Assembly: GCF_028290205.1 (NCBI RefSeq)
Contig: NZ_JAQGKF010000137.1
Span: 1-64,000 of the forward strand
DNA length: 64,000 nt
Direction: 5' to 3'
From: Enterovirga sp.
Lineage (GTDB): Bacteria; Pseudomonadota; Alphaproteobacteria; Rhizobiales; Beijerinckiaceae
Below the pieces are notes generated by a model. The model worked only from the letters and a program-made list of their open reading frames with translations. It was not told the origin of the DNA and did not search any database. Position numbers and translations under genes: made by a program. Shown piece by piece: positions 52,736 through 64,000 of the stretch. Each line of letters starts with the position of its first letter. Within the stretch, counting starts at the first letter, position 1.

Positions 52736-54922
52736 TCAGGCCGCCGTCTCCCGCAACGCCGTCAGCGCGGCTTCCTCTTCCCTCTGGCGCAGCCGGTCGT
52801 CCAGCAGGGCGAACAGTCTGCGAAAGCGCGCCCCAAGCGGGTGCTCCGCGCAGGCGCGCAAAGCCTCCCGGGCCTCCGCCCGGCCCGTCAGCGCGAGCTC
52901 GATCGCCTGGTCGTGGACGGCCTTGTAGGCCGTGAACGCCGGCGTGACGGCGCTCTCGTCGCCCTGGAGCGCATAAAGGCGCGTGGTCTGGCTCTTGCCC
53001 TTCAGGTTGATCACGTCGAGCAGCAGATAGGCGAAAGCGGGCGCGGCCTCGACCACGGCCGACGACACCACGACGGCGGCGCCGTAGGTCTTGCACATGG
53101 GTTCGAGCCGGGCCGCCGTGTTCACGGTGTCGCCGATGGCCGAGTAGTCGAACCGCCGCACCGAGCCGATATTGCCCACGCAGGCCGTGCCGGTGTGGAG
53201 GCCGATGCCGAGCCCCAGCGGGGAGCCGCTGCGCCCGGCGGCGGCGTCGGAGGCGGCCAGCCGGGCGTTGATCACGTCGACGGTGGCCTGCATCCGCAGC
53301 GCGGTCCGCAGCGCCGAGCGGACGTGATCGGGATGGTCCAGCGGGGCGTTCCAGAACGCCATCATGCCGTCGCCGATGAACTTGTCGAGCGTGCCCCCCG
53401 CATCGAGGACCAGCTCGGTCATCGGCGTGTGAACCTGGTTCAGGAACGACAGGACGGCCTCGGCGGGCAGCGTCTCGGACCGGGAGGTGAACCCCCGGAT
53501 GTCGGAGAAGAGCACCGTGAGGATGCGGTTCTCGCCGCCGAGGACCAGGCGACTCGGATCGGTGGAGAGGGTTTCGACGATGGAGGGCGAGACGTAGCGC
53601 GAGAAGGCTTCGCGCACCTGCTGCCTCTCGGCCTCGCTCTGCCGCAGCACGGCGAGAGTCGAGATTCCGAGGGCCGAGATGGTGCCGAGCGTCGGCCAGA
53701 CGGGGTTCAAGAGCTGCTGCAACTGGAGAAAGGCAACGGCGCTCGTGCCGGCAAACAGCCCGGTCAGGGTGACGGTGACGACCGCCGCGCCGGCCGGCGA
53801 GAGCCGGCTTGCCGCCGCCACGGCGAACAGCCCCCCCACGAGCACCATCATGAGCTCGAAGGCCGGCATGTAATCGGGCCGAACGAGGTGGCGGCCGGAA
53901 AGAAGGCTCTCCAGCATCTCGGCCCGGATCTCGACGCCCGGCACCACGGGGCTGAGCGGCGTCGCCCGGATGTCGAATCCGGTCGCCGTGATGCCGACCG
54001 CCACGATCGAGTTGGCCAGCCACGCACGGTCGAACTGGCCGGCCAGCACCTGCCAGGCCGGGATCGAGCGGGCGGGCTGCGGGCCGGCGAAATGGATCCG
54101 CACCGAACCGTTGGGGCTCGTCGCGGTCCGGATATCGCCCAGTCCGACCATGGTGATGCCGCTCTTCGCGCCGTAGGACACATCACCAACCGTGGCCGAG
54201 CCTCCCGAGGCCCGCACCACCATGGTCGAGGCGTCCTGCGCGACAAGCAGCGCCGCCGCGTCCAGGCTCGGCACGAGCTGCCCGCCGGCCGCGAACACGG
54301 TCGGGATTTCGCGAGCAACGAGGTCGCGGTCCGGCCTGATGTTCATCGCGCCGACGGCCCGTGCGGCCTGCCTGAGCGGGTCCAGCGGCTGGAGAGCCCC
54401 CGCGAAACGGGGCGCGAAGAGCCGGGCGTCGTCCCCGGTCGTGGCCACGCCAATCTTGGTCTCGGGCATCTCGCCCGCCTCGTCGACGAGGATCGAGCCG
54501 AGCACGACACGGCCGGCCGCGATGGCGTCCCGCAGGAGCTCGTCGCCAGCCACGAGGCCGCTCGCATCGGCGCTGCGCTCCGGCTCCGAGAACAGCACGT
54601 CGACGGCCAGGGCCGCCGGCCCGGCTTCCGTCAGCCGCGAAATCAGCTCAGCCATCTTGGCCCGTGGCCAGGGCCACTGGCCAATGCGGGCCAGCGACTG
54701 GTCGTCGATTGCCACGACCCGGACCGGCAATCCCGGGTCGTAGGGCCGCGGTGACAGGCGCTGGTAGGAATCGAAGACGAGGTCCCGCAGGGCCCGCGCG
54801 GCGAACGGCTCCGAGAGGGCGATGAACGCGCAGATGGAGGCGGGAACCAGCCCCAGGAGGGCGACCCAGCGGATCTTCTCGCGCCGCTTCCCTCGTGGCC
54901 GGCGCCGGAGAGAGATCGGCAT
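52736..54922 (-). CDS. CHASE2 domain-containing class III adenylate/guanylate cyclase
   Basis: N-terminal TM plus CHASE2 (VVAIDDQSLARIGQWPWPRAKMAELISRLTEAGPAALAVDVLFSEPERS); cyclase (ILTVLFSDIRGFTSRSE, DKFIGDGMMAFWNAP, FDYSAIGDTVNTAARLE). Confidence 0.93.
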   Translation of the reverse strand: MPISLRRRPRGKRREKIRWVALLGLVPASICAFIALSEPFAARALRDLVFDSYQRLSPRPYDPGLPVRVVAIDDQSLARIGQWPWPRAKMAELISRLTEAGPAALAVDVLFSEPERSADASGLVAGDELLRDAIAAGRVVLGSILVDEAGEMPETKIGVATTGDDARLFAPRFAGALQPLDPLRQAARAVGAMNIRPDRDLVAREIPTVFAAGGQLVPSLDAAALLVAQDASTMVVRASGGSATVGDVSYGAKSGITMVGLGDIRTATSPNGSVRIHFAGPQPARSIPAWQVLAGQFDRAWLANSIVAVGITATGFDIRATPLSPVVPGVEIRAEMLESLLSGRHLVRPDYMPAFELMMVLVGGLFAVAAASRLSPAGAAVVTVTLTGLFAGTSAVAFLQLQQLLNPVWPTLGTISALGISTLAVLRQSEAERQQVREAFSRYVSPSIVETLSTDPSRLVLGGENRILTVLFSDIRGFTSRSETLPAEAVLSFLNQVHTPMTELVLDAGGTLDKFIGDGMMAFWNAPLDHPDHVRSALRTALRMQATVDVINARLAASDAAAGRSGSPLGLGIGLHTGTACVGNIGSVRRFDYSAIGDTVNTAARLEPMCKTYGAAVVVSSAVVEAAPAFAYLLLDVINLKGKSQTTRLYALQGDESAVTPAFTAYKAVHDQAIELALTGRAEAREALRACAEHPLGARFRRLFALLDDRLRQREEEAALTALRETAA

Positions 54923-54935
54923 CGGCCCGGGCCCC

Positions 54936-55718
54936 TCAGAAGTCGAAGCTGGCCGAGACGGGGACGTGGTCGGAGGGCTTGTCCCACGCGCGCGTGCGGC
55001 GGTGGATTTCCGTCCCGACCAGCCGGTCCGCCGCCTGCGGCGAGAGCAGCAGGTGGTCGATGCGGATGCCCTTGTTCCGCTGCCAGGCTCCGGCCTGGTA
55101 ATCCCAGAAGGTGTAGAGGCCGGCGCTGTCGTCGCAGGCCCGCACGGCATCCGTCAGCCCGAGTCCGAGGAGCCGCCGAAAGCTCGCCCGGGTCTCCGGC
55201 CGGAACAGGGCGTCACCGACCCAGGCGGCGGGATCGGAGACGTCACGCTCGTCCGGGATGACGTTGTAATCGCCCGCCAGGACGAGCGGCTCCTCGAGCC
55301 TGAGGAGCCCGGCCGCGTGCCGGGCCAGGCGCTCCATCCAGCCGAGCTTGTAGGCGAACTTGTCCGTGCCGGTCGGGTTGCCGTTCGGCAGGTAGATGGA
55401 CGCAACGCGCACGGCCCCGCCGCCCGGGCGGGAGATCACCGCTTCGAGGTAGCGCGACTGCCCGTCGTCGTCGTCCCCGGGCAGCCCGGCCTTGGCCTCC
55501 ATGGGCAGGCGCGACAGGATCGCGACGCCGTTGAACGCCTTCTGGCCGTGCACGGCGACGTTGTAGCCGCGCGCCTCGATCTCGGCCCGCGGAAAGGCGT
55601 CGTCGACGCATTTCAGCTCCTGCAGGCAGAGCACGTCCGGGCGCGTTTCCTCGAGGAAGCGCTCGAGATGCGGCAGGCGCTGCTTGACGGAATTGACGTT
55701 CCAGGTGGCGATCAGCAT
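54936..55718 (-). CDS. xthA: exodeoxyribonuclease III
   Basis: IATWNVNSVKQRLPHLERFLEETRPDVLCLQELKCVDDAFP; YLPNGNP; GDYNVIP; RIDHLLLSP; SDHVPV. Confidence 0.96.
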   Translation of the reverse strand: MLIATWNVNSVKQRLPHLERFLEETRPDVLCLQELKCVDDAFPRAEIEARGYNVAVHGQKAFNGVAILSRLPMEAKAGLPGDDDDGQSRYLEAVISRPGGGAVRVASIYLPNGNPTGTDKFAYKLGWMERLARHAAGLLRLEEPLVLAGDYNVIPDERDVSDPAAWVGDALFRPETRASFRRLLGLGLTDAVRACDDSAGLYTFWDYQAGAWQRNKGIRIDHLLLSPQAADRLVGTEIHRRTRAWDKPSDHVPVSASFDF

Positions 55719-55845
55719 GGGCGGGGCCGGGCTCGGGCGCCCGTCTTCCCGCGTTCGTCAGCCGGTGACAAGCTCCGGGGCCCGGGCTTGACCGGCCGCG
55801 CCGCGCACCGTTCAACACGGGCCGGGATGGGCCCGGCGGGAGCGC

Positions 55846-57288
55846 ATGATGGCGGACGGCTATGATGTGGTGGTGATCGGGGCCGGGCCGGGTGGCTACG
55901 TGACCGCGATCCGCGCCGCCCAGCTCGGCTTCAAGACCGCGGTGGTGGACCGCGAGCACCTCGGCGGCATCTGCCTGAACTGGGGCTGCATCCCGACCAA
56001 GGCGCTGCTGCGCTCGGCCGAGATCTACCACTACCTGCAGCACCCGGGCGAATACGGCCTCACGGTCAACGGCACCGTCGGGTTCGACGCGGCCGCCGTG
56101 GTGAAGCGCTCGCGCGGCGTCTCGGCCCGGCTCAACGGTGGCGTCGGCATGCTGCTGAAGAAGAACAAGGTCGACGTGATCTGGGGCGAGGCCCGCATCG
56201 AGGCCGCCCCGAAGGGCGGCGCGCCCGGCAAGGTCGCGGTCGCCCCGACACAGCGGGCCGAGCCCCCGAAGGGCGCGCTCGGGCCCGGCAGCTATGCGGC
56301 AAAGCACATCATCGTGGCGACCGGCGCGCGGCCGCGTGTCCTGCCCGGGATCGAGCCCGACAAGAAGCTGATCTGGACCTATTACGACGCCATGGTGCCG
56401 GCCACGATGCCGAAATCCCTGCTCGTCATGGGCTCGGGCGCGATCGGGATCGAGTTCGCCTCCTTCTACCGCACCATGGGCAGCGAGGTGACGGTGGTGG
56501 AGCTGCTGCCGCAGATCCTGCCCGTCGAGGATGCCGAGATCGCGGCCTTTGCCCGCAAGCGCTTCGAGAAGCAGGGCATCACATTCCTGACCGGCGCCAA
56601 GGTCGTGAAGGTCGTGAAGGGCGCCGACAGCGTCACCGCCACCATCGACGTGGGTGGCAAGACGCAGGAACTCACGGCCGAGCGGCTGATCTCGGCCGTC
56701 GGCGTGGTCGGCAATGTCGAGAATCTCGGGCTCGAGGCGCTCGGCGTGAAGCTCGACCGCGGCACGGTCGCGACCGACGGGCTTGGCCGCACCAACGTCC
56801 CGGGCGTCTACGCCATCGGCGACGTGGCGGGCCCGCCGATGCTGGCCCACAAGGCGGAGCACGAGGGCGTGATCTGCATCGAGACCATCAAGGGCCTGCA
56901 CACCCATCCGATGGACAAGGGCATGATCCCCGGCTGCACCTACTGCCAGCCGCAGATCGCCTCCGTGGGCATCACCGAGCAGAAGGCCAAGGAGCAGGGC
57001 CGGGACGTGCGCATCGGCCGCTTCCCCTTCCTGGCGAACGGCAAGGCGATCGCGCTCGGGGAGGACCAGGGGCTGGTGAAGACCATCTTCGACCGGAAGA
57101 CCGGCCAGCTCCTCGGCGCGCACATGGTCGGGGCCGAGGTGACGGAGCTGATCCAGGGCTTCGTGGTGGCGATGAATCTCGAGACCACGGAGGAGGAGCT
57201 GATGCACACGGTCTTCCCGCACCCGACCCTGTCCGAGATGATGCACGAGAGCGTGCTCGACGCTTACGGCCGCGCCATCCACATGTGA
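55846..57288 (+). CDS. lpdA: dihydrolipoyl dehydrogenase
   Basis: DVVVIGAGPGGYVTAIRAAQLGFKTAVVDREHLGGICLNWGCIPTKALLRSAE (redox CxxxxC); C-terminal HPTLSEMMHESVLDAYGRAIHM. Confidence 0.97.
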   Translation: MMADGYDVVVIGAGPGGYVTAIRAAQLGFKTAVVDREHLGGICLNWGCIPTKALLRSAEIYHYLQHPGEYGLTVNGTVGFDAAAVVKRSRGVSARLNGGVGMLLKKNKVDVIWGEARIEAAPKGGAPGKVAVAPTQRAEPPKGALGPGSYAAKHIIVATGARPRVLPGIEPDKKLIWTYYDAMVPATMPKSLLVMGSGAIGIEFASFYRTMGSEVTVVELLPQILPVEDAEIAAFARKRFEKQGITFLTGAKVVKVVKGADSVTATIDVGGKTQELTAERLISAVGVVGNVENLGLEALGVKLDRGTVATDGLGRTNVPGVYAIGDVAGPPMLAHKAEHEGVICIETIKGLHTHPMDKGMIPGCTYCQPQIASVGITEQKAKEQGRDVRIGRFPFLANGKAIALGEDQGLVKTIFDRKTGQLLGAHMVGAEVTELIQGFVVAMNLETTEEELMHTVFPHPTLSEMMHESVLDAYGRAIHM

Positions 57289-57439
57289 GGCGCAGTCGTC
57301 CGGGCCGGGGGCTGCGGCACCGGCCACGGGCCTCTTGCTGCGCGTCGCGCCGACGCAGGAGAGGGCCGGCGCATTTGCAGCCGGCACCCGAAGCGCCTAG
57401 CTAGGCAGGGCGCCCCTTCGGCGAAGCTGACAGCATTCC

Positions 57440-58411
57440 ATGGCCCTCGTCCTCGATCTTCTGAGCCAAGACCGCCGGCCCCGGCATCCGGAAAAGGCGC
57501 ACCGGCCGGATCAGCCCGTGCTGCGCAAGCCGGACTGGATCCGGGTCAAGGCGCCGGGCTCGGCGCGCTGGGCCGAAACCAACCGCATCGTGCGCCAGAA
57601 CGGGCTCGTCACGGTCTGCGAGGAGGCCGGCTGCCCCAATATCGGCGAGTGCTGGGAAAAGAAGCACGCCACCTTCATGATCATGGGGGACACCTGCACG
57701 CGGGCCTGCAGCTTCTGCAACGTCCGCACCGGGCTCCCCGAGGCGCTGGATGCGGATGAGCCCGGCAAGGTGGCCGAGGCCGTGGCGAAGCTCGGGCTCG
57801 AGCATGTCGTGGTGACGTCGGTTGATCGCGACGACCTCGCGGATGGCGGGGCGGCCCATTTCGCCGCGGTGATCGGGGCCATCCGGGCCCGATCACCGGC
57901 CACCACCATCGAGATCTTGACGCCCGACTTCCTGCGCAAGGACGGCGCGCTCGAGGTCGTGGTGGCCGCGAAGCCGGACGTGTTCAACCACAATCTCGAG
58001 ACGGTCCCGTCCAAGTACCTCACGGTGCGGCCGGGAGCGCGCTACTTCCATTCCGTGCGGCTGCTGCAGCGGGTCAAGGAGCTCGATCCGGCCATCTTCA
58101 CGAAATCCGGGATCATGGTCGGGCTCGGCGAGGCCCGGCACGAAGTCCTGCAGGTGATGGACGACCTCCGCTCGGCGCATGTCGACTTCCTGACCATCGG
58201 GCAGTACCTGCAGCCGACCCGCAAGCATCATCCCGTGGTGGGGTTCATCACCCCGGACGAGTTCAAGGCCTACGAGACCAGCGCCTACGCGAAGGGTTTC
58301 AGCCTCGTCTCCGCGACGCCGCTGACGCGCTCCTCCCATCACGCCGGCGAGGATTTCGCGAAACTCCGCGCCAAGCGCGAGGCGGAACTCGGCCGCGCGG
58401 CGGCCCGGTGA
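57440..58411 (+). CDS. lipA: lipoyl synthase
   Basis: [56 protein letters not shown]. Confidence 0.98.
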   Translation: MALVLDLLSQDRRPRHPEKAHRPDQPVLRKPDWIRVKAPGSARWAETNRIVRQNGLVTVCEEAGCPNIGECWEKKHATFMIMGDTCTRACSFCNVRTGLPEALDADEPGKVAEAVAKLGLEHVVVTSVDRDDLADGGAAHFAAVIGAIRARSPATTIEILTPDFLRKDGALEVVVAAKPDVFNHNLETVPSKYLTVRPGARYFHSVRLLQRVKELDPAIFTKSGIMVGLGEARHEVLQVMDDLRSAHVDFLTIGQYLQPTRKHHPVVGFITPDEFKAYETSAYAKGFSLVSATPLTRSSHHAGEDFAKLRAKREAELGRAAAR

Positions 58412-58551
58412 CCCGACGCTCTTAGCCGGTCCGGGCCCGCCGGCTCCGGTCCGGGCGATCGCCGGGGAGGTCATCCCGGTCGCGGCCGCAATGCGGGCGC
58501 GTCGCCTCCCGGCGCACTCGACTTCCCGACCTGCCGCCGCCAAGAAGCGCC

Positions 58552-59046
58552 ATGCCGTCCTTCCGCACGACCCGCCGCGTTTCGCACACGCCCGAGGAGA
58601 TGTTCGCTCTCGTCGGCGACGTGGAGCGCTATCCCGATTTCCTGCCCCTCTGCACGGGGCTGCGCTTGCTTCGCCGGCAGCAGGACGGGCCGGATCGGAC
58701 CGCGCTCGTGGCCGAGATGAGCGTCGGCTACAAGGCGATCAGCGAGCGGTTCACCACCAAGGTGACCCTGGACAATGCCACCCGGGACATCCTCGTGTCC
58801 TACGTCAACGGGCCGTTCAAGTACCTCGAAAACCGCTGGGAATTCCGGCCGGGCGACACGCCGGGAACCTGCCTCATCCATTTCTGGATCGAATACGAGT
58901 TCCGCTCGGTCGCGCTCGGCATCCTGATGGGCTCCGTGTTCGACCGCGCCTTCCGGCGCTTCACGGACGCGTTCGAGAAGCGGGCCGACGAGGTCTACGG
59001 CCGCCGCCCCGCTGGTAAGGCTGACGGCGGGTCGCCCGCGTCCTAG
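58552..59046 (+). CDS. RatA/COQ10-like SRPBCC family protein
   Basis: [82 protein letters not shown]. Confidence 0.9.
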   Translation: MPSFRTTRRVSHTPEEMFALVGDVERYPDFLPLCTGLRLLRRQQDGPDRTALVAEMSVGYKAISERFTTKVTLDNATRDILVSYVNGPFKYLENRWEFRPGDTPGTCLIHFWIEYEFRSVALGILMGSVFDRAFRRFTDAFEKRADEVYGRRPAGKADGGSPAS

Positions 59047-59537
59047 GCCTGATCCAGGGCGGAGGCGAGAAGCGCCAGCGCGTCCTCGGCTGCCCGGTCG
59101 CGCACGGCGGCGCGGCCGAGATCGCCGTAGCGTCGCTCGAGGTGCCGGGTCGGCGCTCCCGTCCGGGCGAGCCCGAAATGCACGAGACCGACCGGCTTCG
59201 CGGCCGAGCCGCCACCCGGGCCGGCAATGCCCGTGACCGACACCGCGACCTCCGCGCCGGAGCGGGCGAGGGCGCCTTCTGCCATGGCCCGCGCGGTCGG
59301 CTCGCTCACCGCGCCATGGATTTCGATGAGGCTCGGCTCGACCCCGAGCGAGTCGAATTTGGCCGCGTTGGAATACGTCACGAAACCACGCTCGAACACG
59401 GACGAGGAGCCCGCGACGCCGGTCAGGGCCGCGGCCACGAGGCCGCCGGTGCAGGATTCGGCGGTGGCGATGCGCCAGCCCCGGGCGCCATAGCGCCGCA
59501 GGACCTCGGCCGCCTGGTCGGACAGGGCAGGCGACAT
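59043..59537 (-). CDS. pncC: CinA family nicotinamide-nucleotide amidohydrolase
   Basis: [68 protein letters not shown]. Confidence 0.93.
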   Translation of the reverse strand: MSPALSDQAAEVLRRYGARGWRIATAESCTGGLVAAALTGVAGSSSVFERGFVTYSNAAKFDSLGVEPSLIEIHGAVSEPTARAMAEGALARSGAEVAVSVTGIAGPGGGSAAKPVGLVHFGLARTGAPTRHLERRYGDLGRAAVRDRAAEDALALLASALDQA

Positions 59538-59540
59538 CGG

Positions 59541-60731
59541 CTAGCCTCCTGAGGGAAGACGCACTGTAGCGGCGGCCTGGGCGGCGATGCCCTCGCCGCG
59601 CCCCGTGAAGCCGAGCCGCTCGGTGGTGGTGGCCTTGATCGAAACGGCCCCGAGCGGAAGCCCGGCCACCGCCGCGATGCGCTGCCGCATAGCGTCGCGG
59701 TAAGGGCCGACCTTGGGGCGCTCGCACAGGATGGTGGCATCGAGGTGGTCGATGCAGCCGCCCGCCGCCCGCACCCGTTCGGCCGCGAAGGCCAGGAACT
59801 GGTCCGACGCGGCGCCGCGCCATTGTGGATCGCTCGGCGGGAAATGCGTGCCGATGTCGCCTTCACCGAGCGTGCCGAGCAGCGCGTCCGTCAGCGCGTG
59901 CAGCACGACGTCGCCGTCCGAATGGGCGACCACGCCGCGATCATGCGGCACTTGCACACCGCCGAGCCAGATGTGCCCCCCGGGGCCGAACACATGGACG
60001 TCGAAGCCGGTTGCGACGCGGGTCACCAGCGCCGCGGCGGGCGGGGCGAGGCGGCGCTCGGCCTCGGTGAAATCGGACGGCGTGGTGACTTTCATGTTGG
60101 CCGGAGCGCCTTCGAACACGTGGACGGGGACGCCGGCCCATTCGGCGAGCCGCGCGTCGTCGGTGAAGTCCACCTCGCCGGCCTCCGCCGCCTTGCGGTG
60201 CGCCGCCAGGAGGGCATCGAAGGCGAAAGCCTGCGGCGTCTGCACCGTGCGGAGTTCTGCCCGGTCGAGCGTGTGGACGATGCGGCCCGCCGCGTCGACG
60301 CGCTTCACGGTGTCGGTGACCGGAAGCGCCGGTACGGCCGCGCCGTGACGCTGGGCAGCGGCGATGGCGCGGTCGATCAGGCCGCGGTCCGCGAACATGC
60401 GCGCGGCGTCGTGGACCAGGCACAGCCGACCCTGGCCTCGCTCCGCCACCGCCTCCAGCGCGCGCAGCACCGAAACCTGCCGGGTGGCGCCGCCCGCCAC
60501 GGGGGCCCGAAGCCCCGTCTGCCCGGCGAACTCGGCCGTGGCGGCGTCGTAGAGGGGCCGGTCGTCGGGATGGATGGCGCACAACACCGTGCCGATCGCC
60601 GGGTGGGCGAGGAACGGCTCCAGCGCCCGCGCCAAAACCGTCCGACCGGCCACCTCGCGATACTGCTTCGGCAGGCCGTCTCCGGCGCGCTGGCCCCGCC
60701 CGGCGGCCACGATGAGGGCGACGACATCCAT
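59541..60731 (-). CDS. ispDF: bifunctional IspD/IspF (MEP cytidylyltransferase / MEcPP synthase)
   Basis: Isp[30 protein letters not shown]; Isp[46 protein letters not shown]. Confidence 0.96.
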   Translation of the reverse strand: MDVVALIVAAGRGQRAGDGLPKQYREVAGRTVLARALEPFLAHPAIGTVLCAIHPDDRPLYDAATAEFAGQTGLRAPVAGGATRQVSVLRALEAVAERGQGRLCLVHDAARMFADRGLIDRAIAAAQRHGAAVPALPVTDTVKRVDAAGRIVHTLDRAELRTVQTPQAFAFDALLAAHRKAAEAGEVDFTDDARLAEWAGVPVHVFEGAPANMKVTTPSDFTEAERRLAPPAAALVTRVATGFDVHVFGPGGHIWLGGVQVPHDRGVVAHSDGDVVLHALTDALLGTLGEGDIGTHFPPSDPQWRGAASDQFLAFAAERVRAAGGCIDHLDATILCERPKVGPYRDAMRQRIAAVAGLPLGAVSIKATTTERLGFTGRGEGIAAQAAATVRLPSGG

Positions 60732-60845
60732 GAAGCACGAACCCGCCCGGCGGGCGCCGCCGGCCGGCCTCCTTAGGGTTCGTGGGCCCGTCTGCAAAGA
60801 TGTCCCCTTGGACAGAGCGGCGCGATTGTCTATGGATCGGGCACG

Positions 60846-61855
<1,010 letters not shown>

Positions 61856-61859
<4 letters not shown>

Positions 61860-62956
61860 GCGGGACGATCGCCGAACAGGTCCTCAACGCGCTGCCGCTG
61901 CCGGTCCTGACCGTCGGGCCAGACGGCAACATCCTGGACGCCAACCAGGCCGCGGAAAGCTTCTTCGACGCCAGCGTGCGGGTGATGCGGCGGCAGCAGC
62001 TGGCCGAGATCCTGCCCTACGATTCGCCGGCCTTCACCATCGTCGAGGAGGTGCGGCGCCGCGGGTCCGGCGTGAGCGAGCACCGCGTCGACCTGTCGAG
62101 CCCGCGGCACGGGGCCGAGCGCCGCGTGGACGTGTTCGCGACACCGCTCGGCGACCACGGCGCCGTTGTGCTCCTGTTCCAGGAGCGGACCATCGCCGAC
62201 AAGATGGACCGGCAGCTGACGCATCGCGGCGCCGCGCGCTCGCTCACGGCGCTCGGCGCCATGCTGGCGCACGAGATCAAGAACCCGCTGTCCGGAATCC
62301 GCGGCGCGGCCCAGTTGCTGGAGCCGTCGCTGGACGAGAACGACCGCATGCTGACCCGGCTCATCTGCGAGGAGACGGACCGCATCGTCAGCCTGGTCGA
62401 GCGGATGGAGCTGTTCGGCGACGAGCGCCCCGTCGAGCGCGGACCCGTGAACGTGCACGGCGTGCTGGACCATGTGAGGCGGCTCGCATCGTCGGGCTTC
62501 GCCCGGCACATCCGCATCACGGAAAGCTACGATCCGTCGCTGCCACCGGTGCTCGGCAACCGGGACGAGCTCGTTCAGGTCTGCCTCAACCTCGTCAAGA
62601 ACGCCGCCGAGGCGATCGGCCTCGACGCGCTGGACGGCGAGATCACGCTGTCCACCGCCTTTCGGGCCGGCGTCAGGCTCGAAATCCCGGGATCGCGGGG
62701 AGGGCGGGTCACGCTGCCGATCGAACTCGCGATCAGCGACAACGGCCCCGGGGTCCCGGACGACCTCTTGCCGCATCTGTTTGATCCGTTCGTGACCACC
62801 AAGTCGCAGGGAAGTGGCCTGGGCCTTGCCTTGGTGGCCAAGATGGTCGGAGCGCATGGCGGCGTCGTCGAGTGCGACCCGTCACCCCGGCGGACCACCT
62901 TCCGGGTGCTCCTGCCCATCTACAGCGCCCGCGACGGGCGCGAATCGGAGGTTTGA
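61856..62956 (+). CDS. ntrB: nitrogen regulation sensor histidine kinase NtrB
   Basis: PAS region; [24 protein letters not shown] (H box), [36 protein letters not shown]. Confidence 0.95.
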
Positions 62957-62965
62957 GGCCAGCGC

Positions 62966-64000
62966 ATGCCGAGCGGACAAATTTTGCTGGCCGACGACGA
63001 CGCCGCGATCAGGACGGTCCTGAACCAGGCGCTGTCGCGAGCCGGATACGACGTGCGCTCCACCGGCCACGCCGCGACCCTGTGGCGATGGGCAGCCCAG
63101 GGCGAGGGCGACCTCATCATCACCGACGTCATCATGCCGGACGAGAACGCCTTCGATCTGCTGCCGCGGATCAAGAAGGTCAGGCCGGACCTGCCCATCA
63201 TCGTCATGAGCGCCCAGAACACCTTCATGACGGCGATCCGGGCATCCGAGCGCGGCGCCTACGAGTACCTGCCGAAGCCGTTCGACCTGAAGGAGCTCGT
63301 CGCCATCGTCGGCCGGGCGCTCTCGCGGCCGCGCGGCCCGGCCGCGGGCGGTCAGGGCCAGGAGGCCGACGACATTCCGCTGGTCGGCCGTTCGCCGGCC
63401 ATGCAGGAGATCTACCGGGCGCTCGCCCGCCTCATGCCGACCGACCTCACGGTGATGATTTCCGGCGAGTCGGGCACCGGCAAGGAGCTGGTGGCGCGGG
63501 CGCTGCACGATTACGGCAAGCGCCGGAAGGGCCCCTTCGTCGCCGTCAACATGGCGGCCATCCCCCGCGACCTGATCGAATCGGAGCTGTTCGGCCACGA
63601 GAAGGGCGCCTTCACGGGGGCGCTCTCGCGCAGCGCGGGCCGCTTCGAACAGGCCGAGGGCGGCACGCTGTTTCTGGACGAGATCGGCGACATGCCGATG
63701 GAGGCCCAGACACGCCTCCTGCGCGTCCTGCAGCAGGGCGAGTACACCACCGTCGGGGGCCGCGTTCCCATCAAGACCAATGTCCGCATCATCGCGGCCA
63801 CCAACAAGGACCTCAGGATCGCGATCCAGAACGGCATCTTCCGCGAGGACCTGTTCTTCCGCCTCAACGTCGTGCCGCTGCGCCTGCCGCCGTTGCGGGA
63901 ACGGAGCGAGGACCTGCCCGACCTCGTGCGTCACTTCATGGCGATCGTCGAAAAGGAGGGGCTGCCCCGCAAGCAGATCGATTCCGAGGCGATGGAGCGG
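62966..64000 (+). CDS. ntrC: nitrogen regulation response regulator NtrC (truncated by window end)
   Basis: [74 protein letters not shown]; no stop before 64000. Confidence 0.95.
   Translation, partial: MPSGQILLADDDAAIRTVLNQALSRAGYDVRSTGHAATLWRWAAQGEGDLIITDVIMPDENAFDLLPRIKKVRPDLPIIVMSAQNTFMTAIRASERGAYEYLPKPFDLKELVAIVGRALSRPRGPAAGGQGQEADDIPLVGRSPAMQEIYRALARLMPTDLTVMISGESGTGKELVARALHDYGKRRKGPFVAVNMAAIPRDLIESELFGHEKGAFTGALSRSAGRFEQAEGGTLFLDEIGDMPMEAQTRLLRVLQQGEYTTVGGRVPIKTNVRIIAATNKDLRIAIQNGIFREDLFFRLNVVPLRLPPLRERSEDLPDLVRHFMAIVEKEGLPRKQIDSEAMER

Noticed and set aside
52841-54754. 637-aa plus-strand ORF opposite the CHASE2 cyclase
   Set aside because: Shadow ORF without recognisable motifs.
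55243-57387. 714-aa minus-strand ORF opposite lpdA and partly xthA
   Set aside because: Shadow ORF; composition typical of antisense translation.

Overview
GC-rich alphaproteobacterial chromosomal segment, Rhizobiales-like by gene content (ExoR, nifR3/dusB-ntrBC, ispDF, HpnH). It is densely coding and I saw no mobile elements, CRISPR arrays or rRNA. The centre (about 11-29 kb) is a hopanoid/isoprenoid supercluster. On the + strand: hpnL-hpnI-hpnJ-hpnK, ispH, hpnH. On the - strand: hpnA-hpnC-hpnD-hpnE-shc-hpnG, dxs, ispA. Divergent from hpnL sits an AGAT-type amidinotransferase with apparently intact catalytic residues. HpnI/K/J are the BHT-cyclitol-ether module, so this gene is a strong candidate for the unassigned enzyme making guanidino-substituted BHT cyclitol ether; this is my lead finding. 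Other content: pccA, a divergent Mfd-like helicase, tRNA-Gln(CUG), dnaK-dnaJ (with a good RpoH-type promoter and a structured intergenic spacer), dapB, alkB, grpE, glnD, an orphan FliN-like SpoA protein beside lipB, mccB-like carboxyltransferase, ilvD, exoR plus an unlisted 52-aa membrane ORF, a CHASE2 adenylate cyclase, xthA, lpd, lipA, ratA/COQ10-like, cinA/pncC, ispDF, dusB, ntrB and a truncated ntrC. All calls come from reading the sequence and recalled family motifs; no database search was run.
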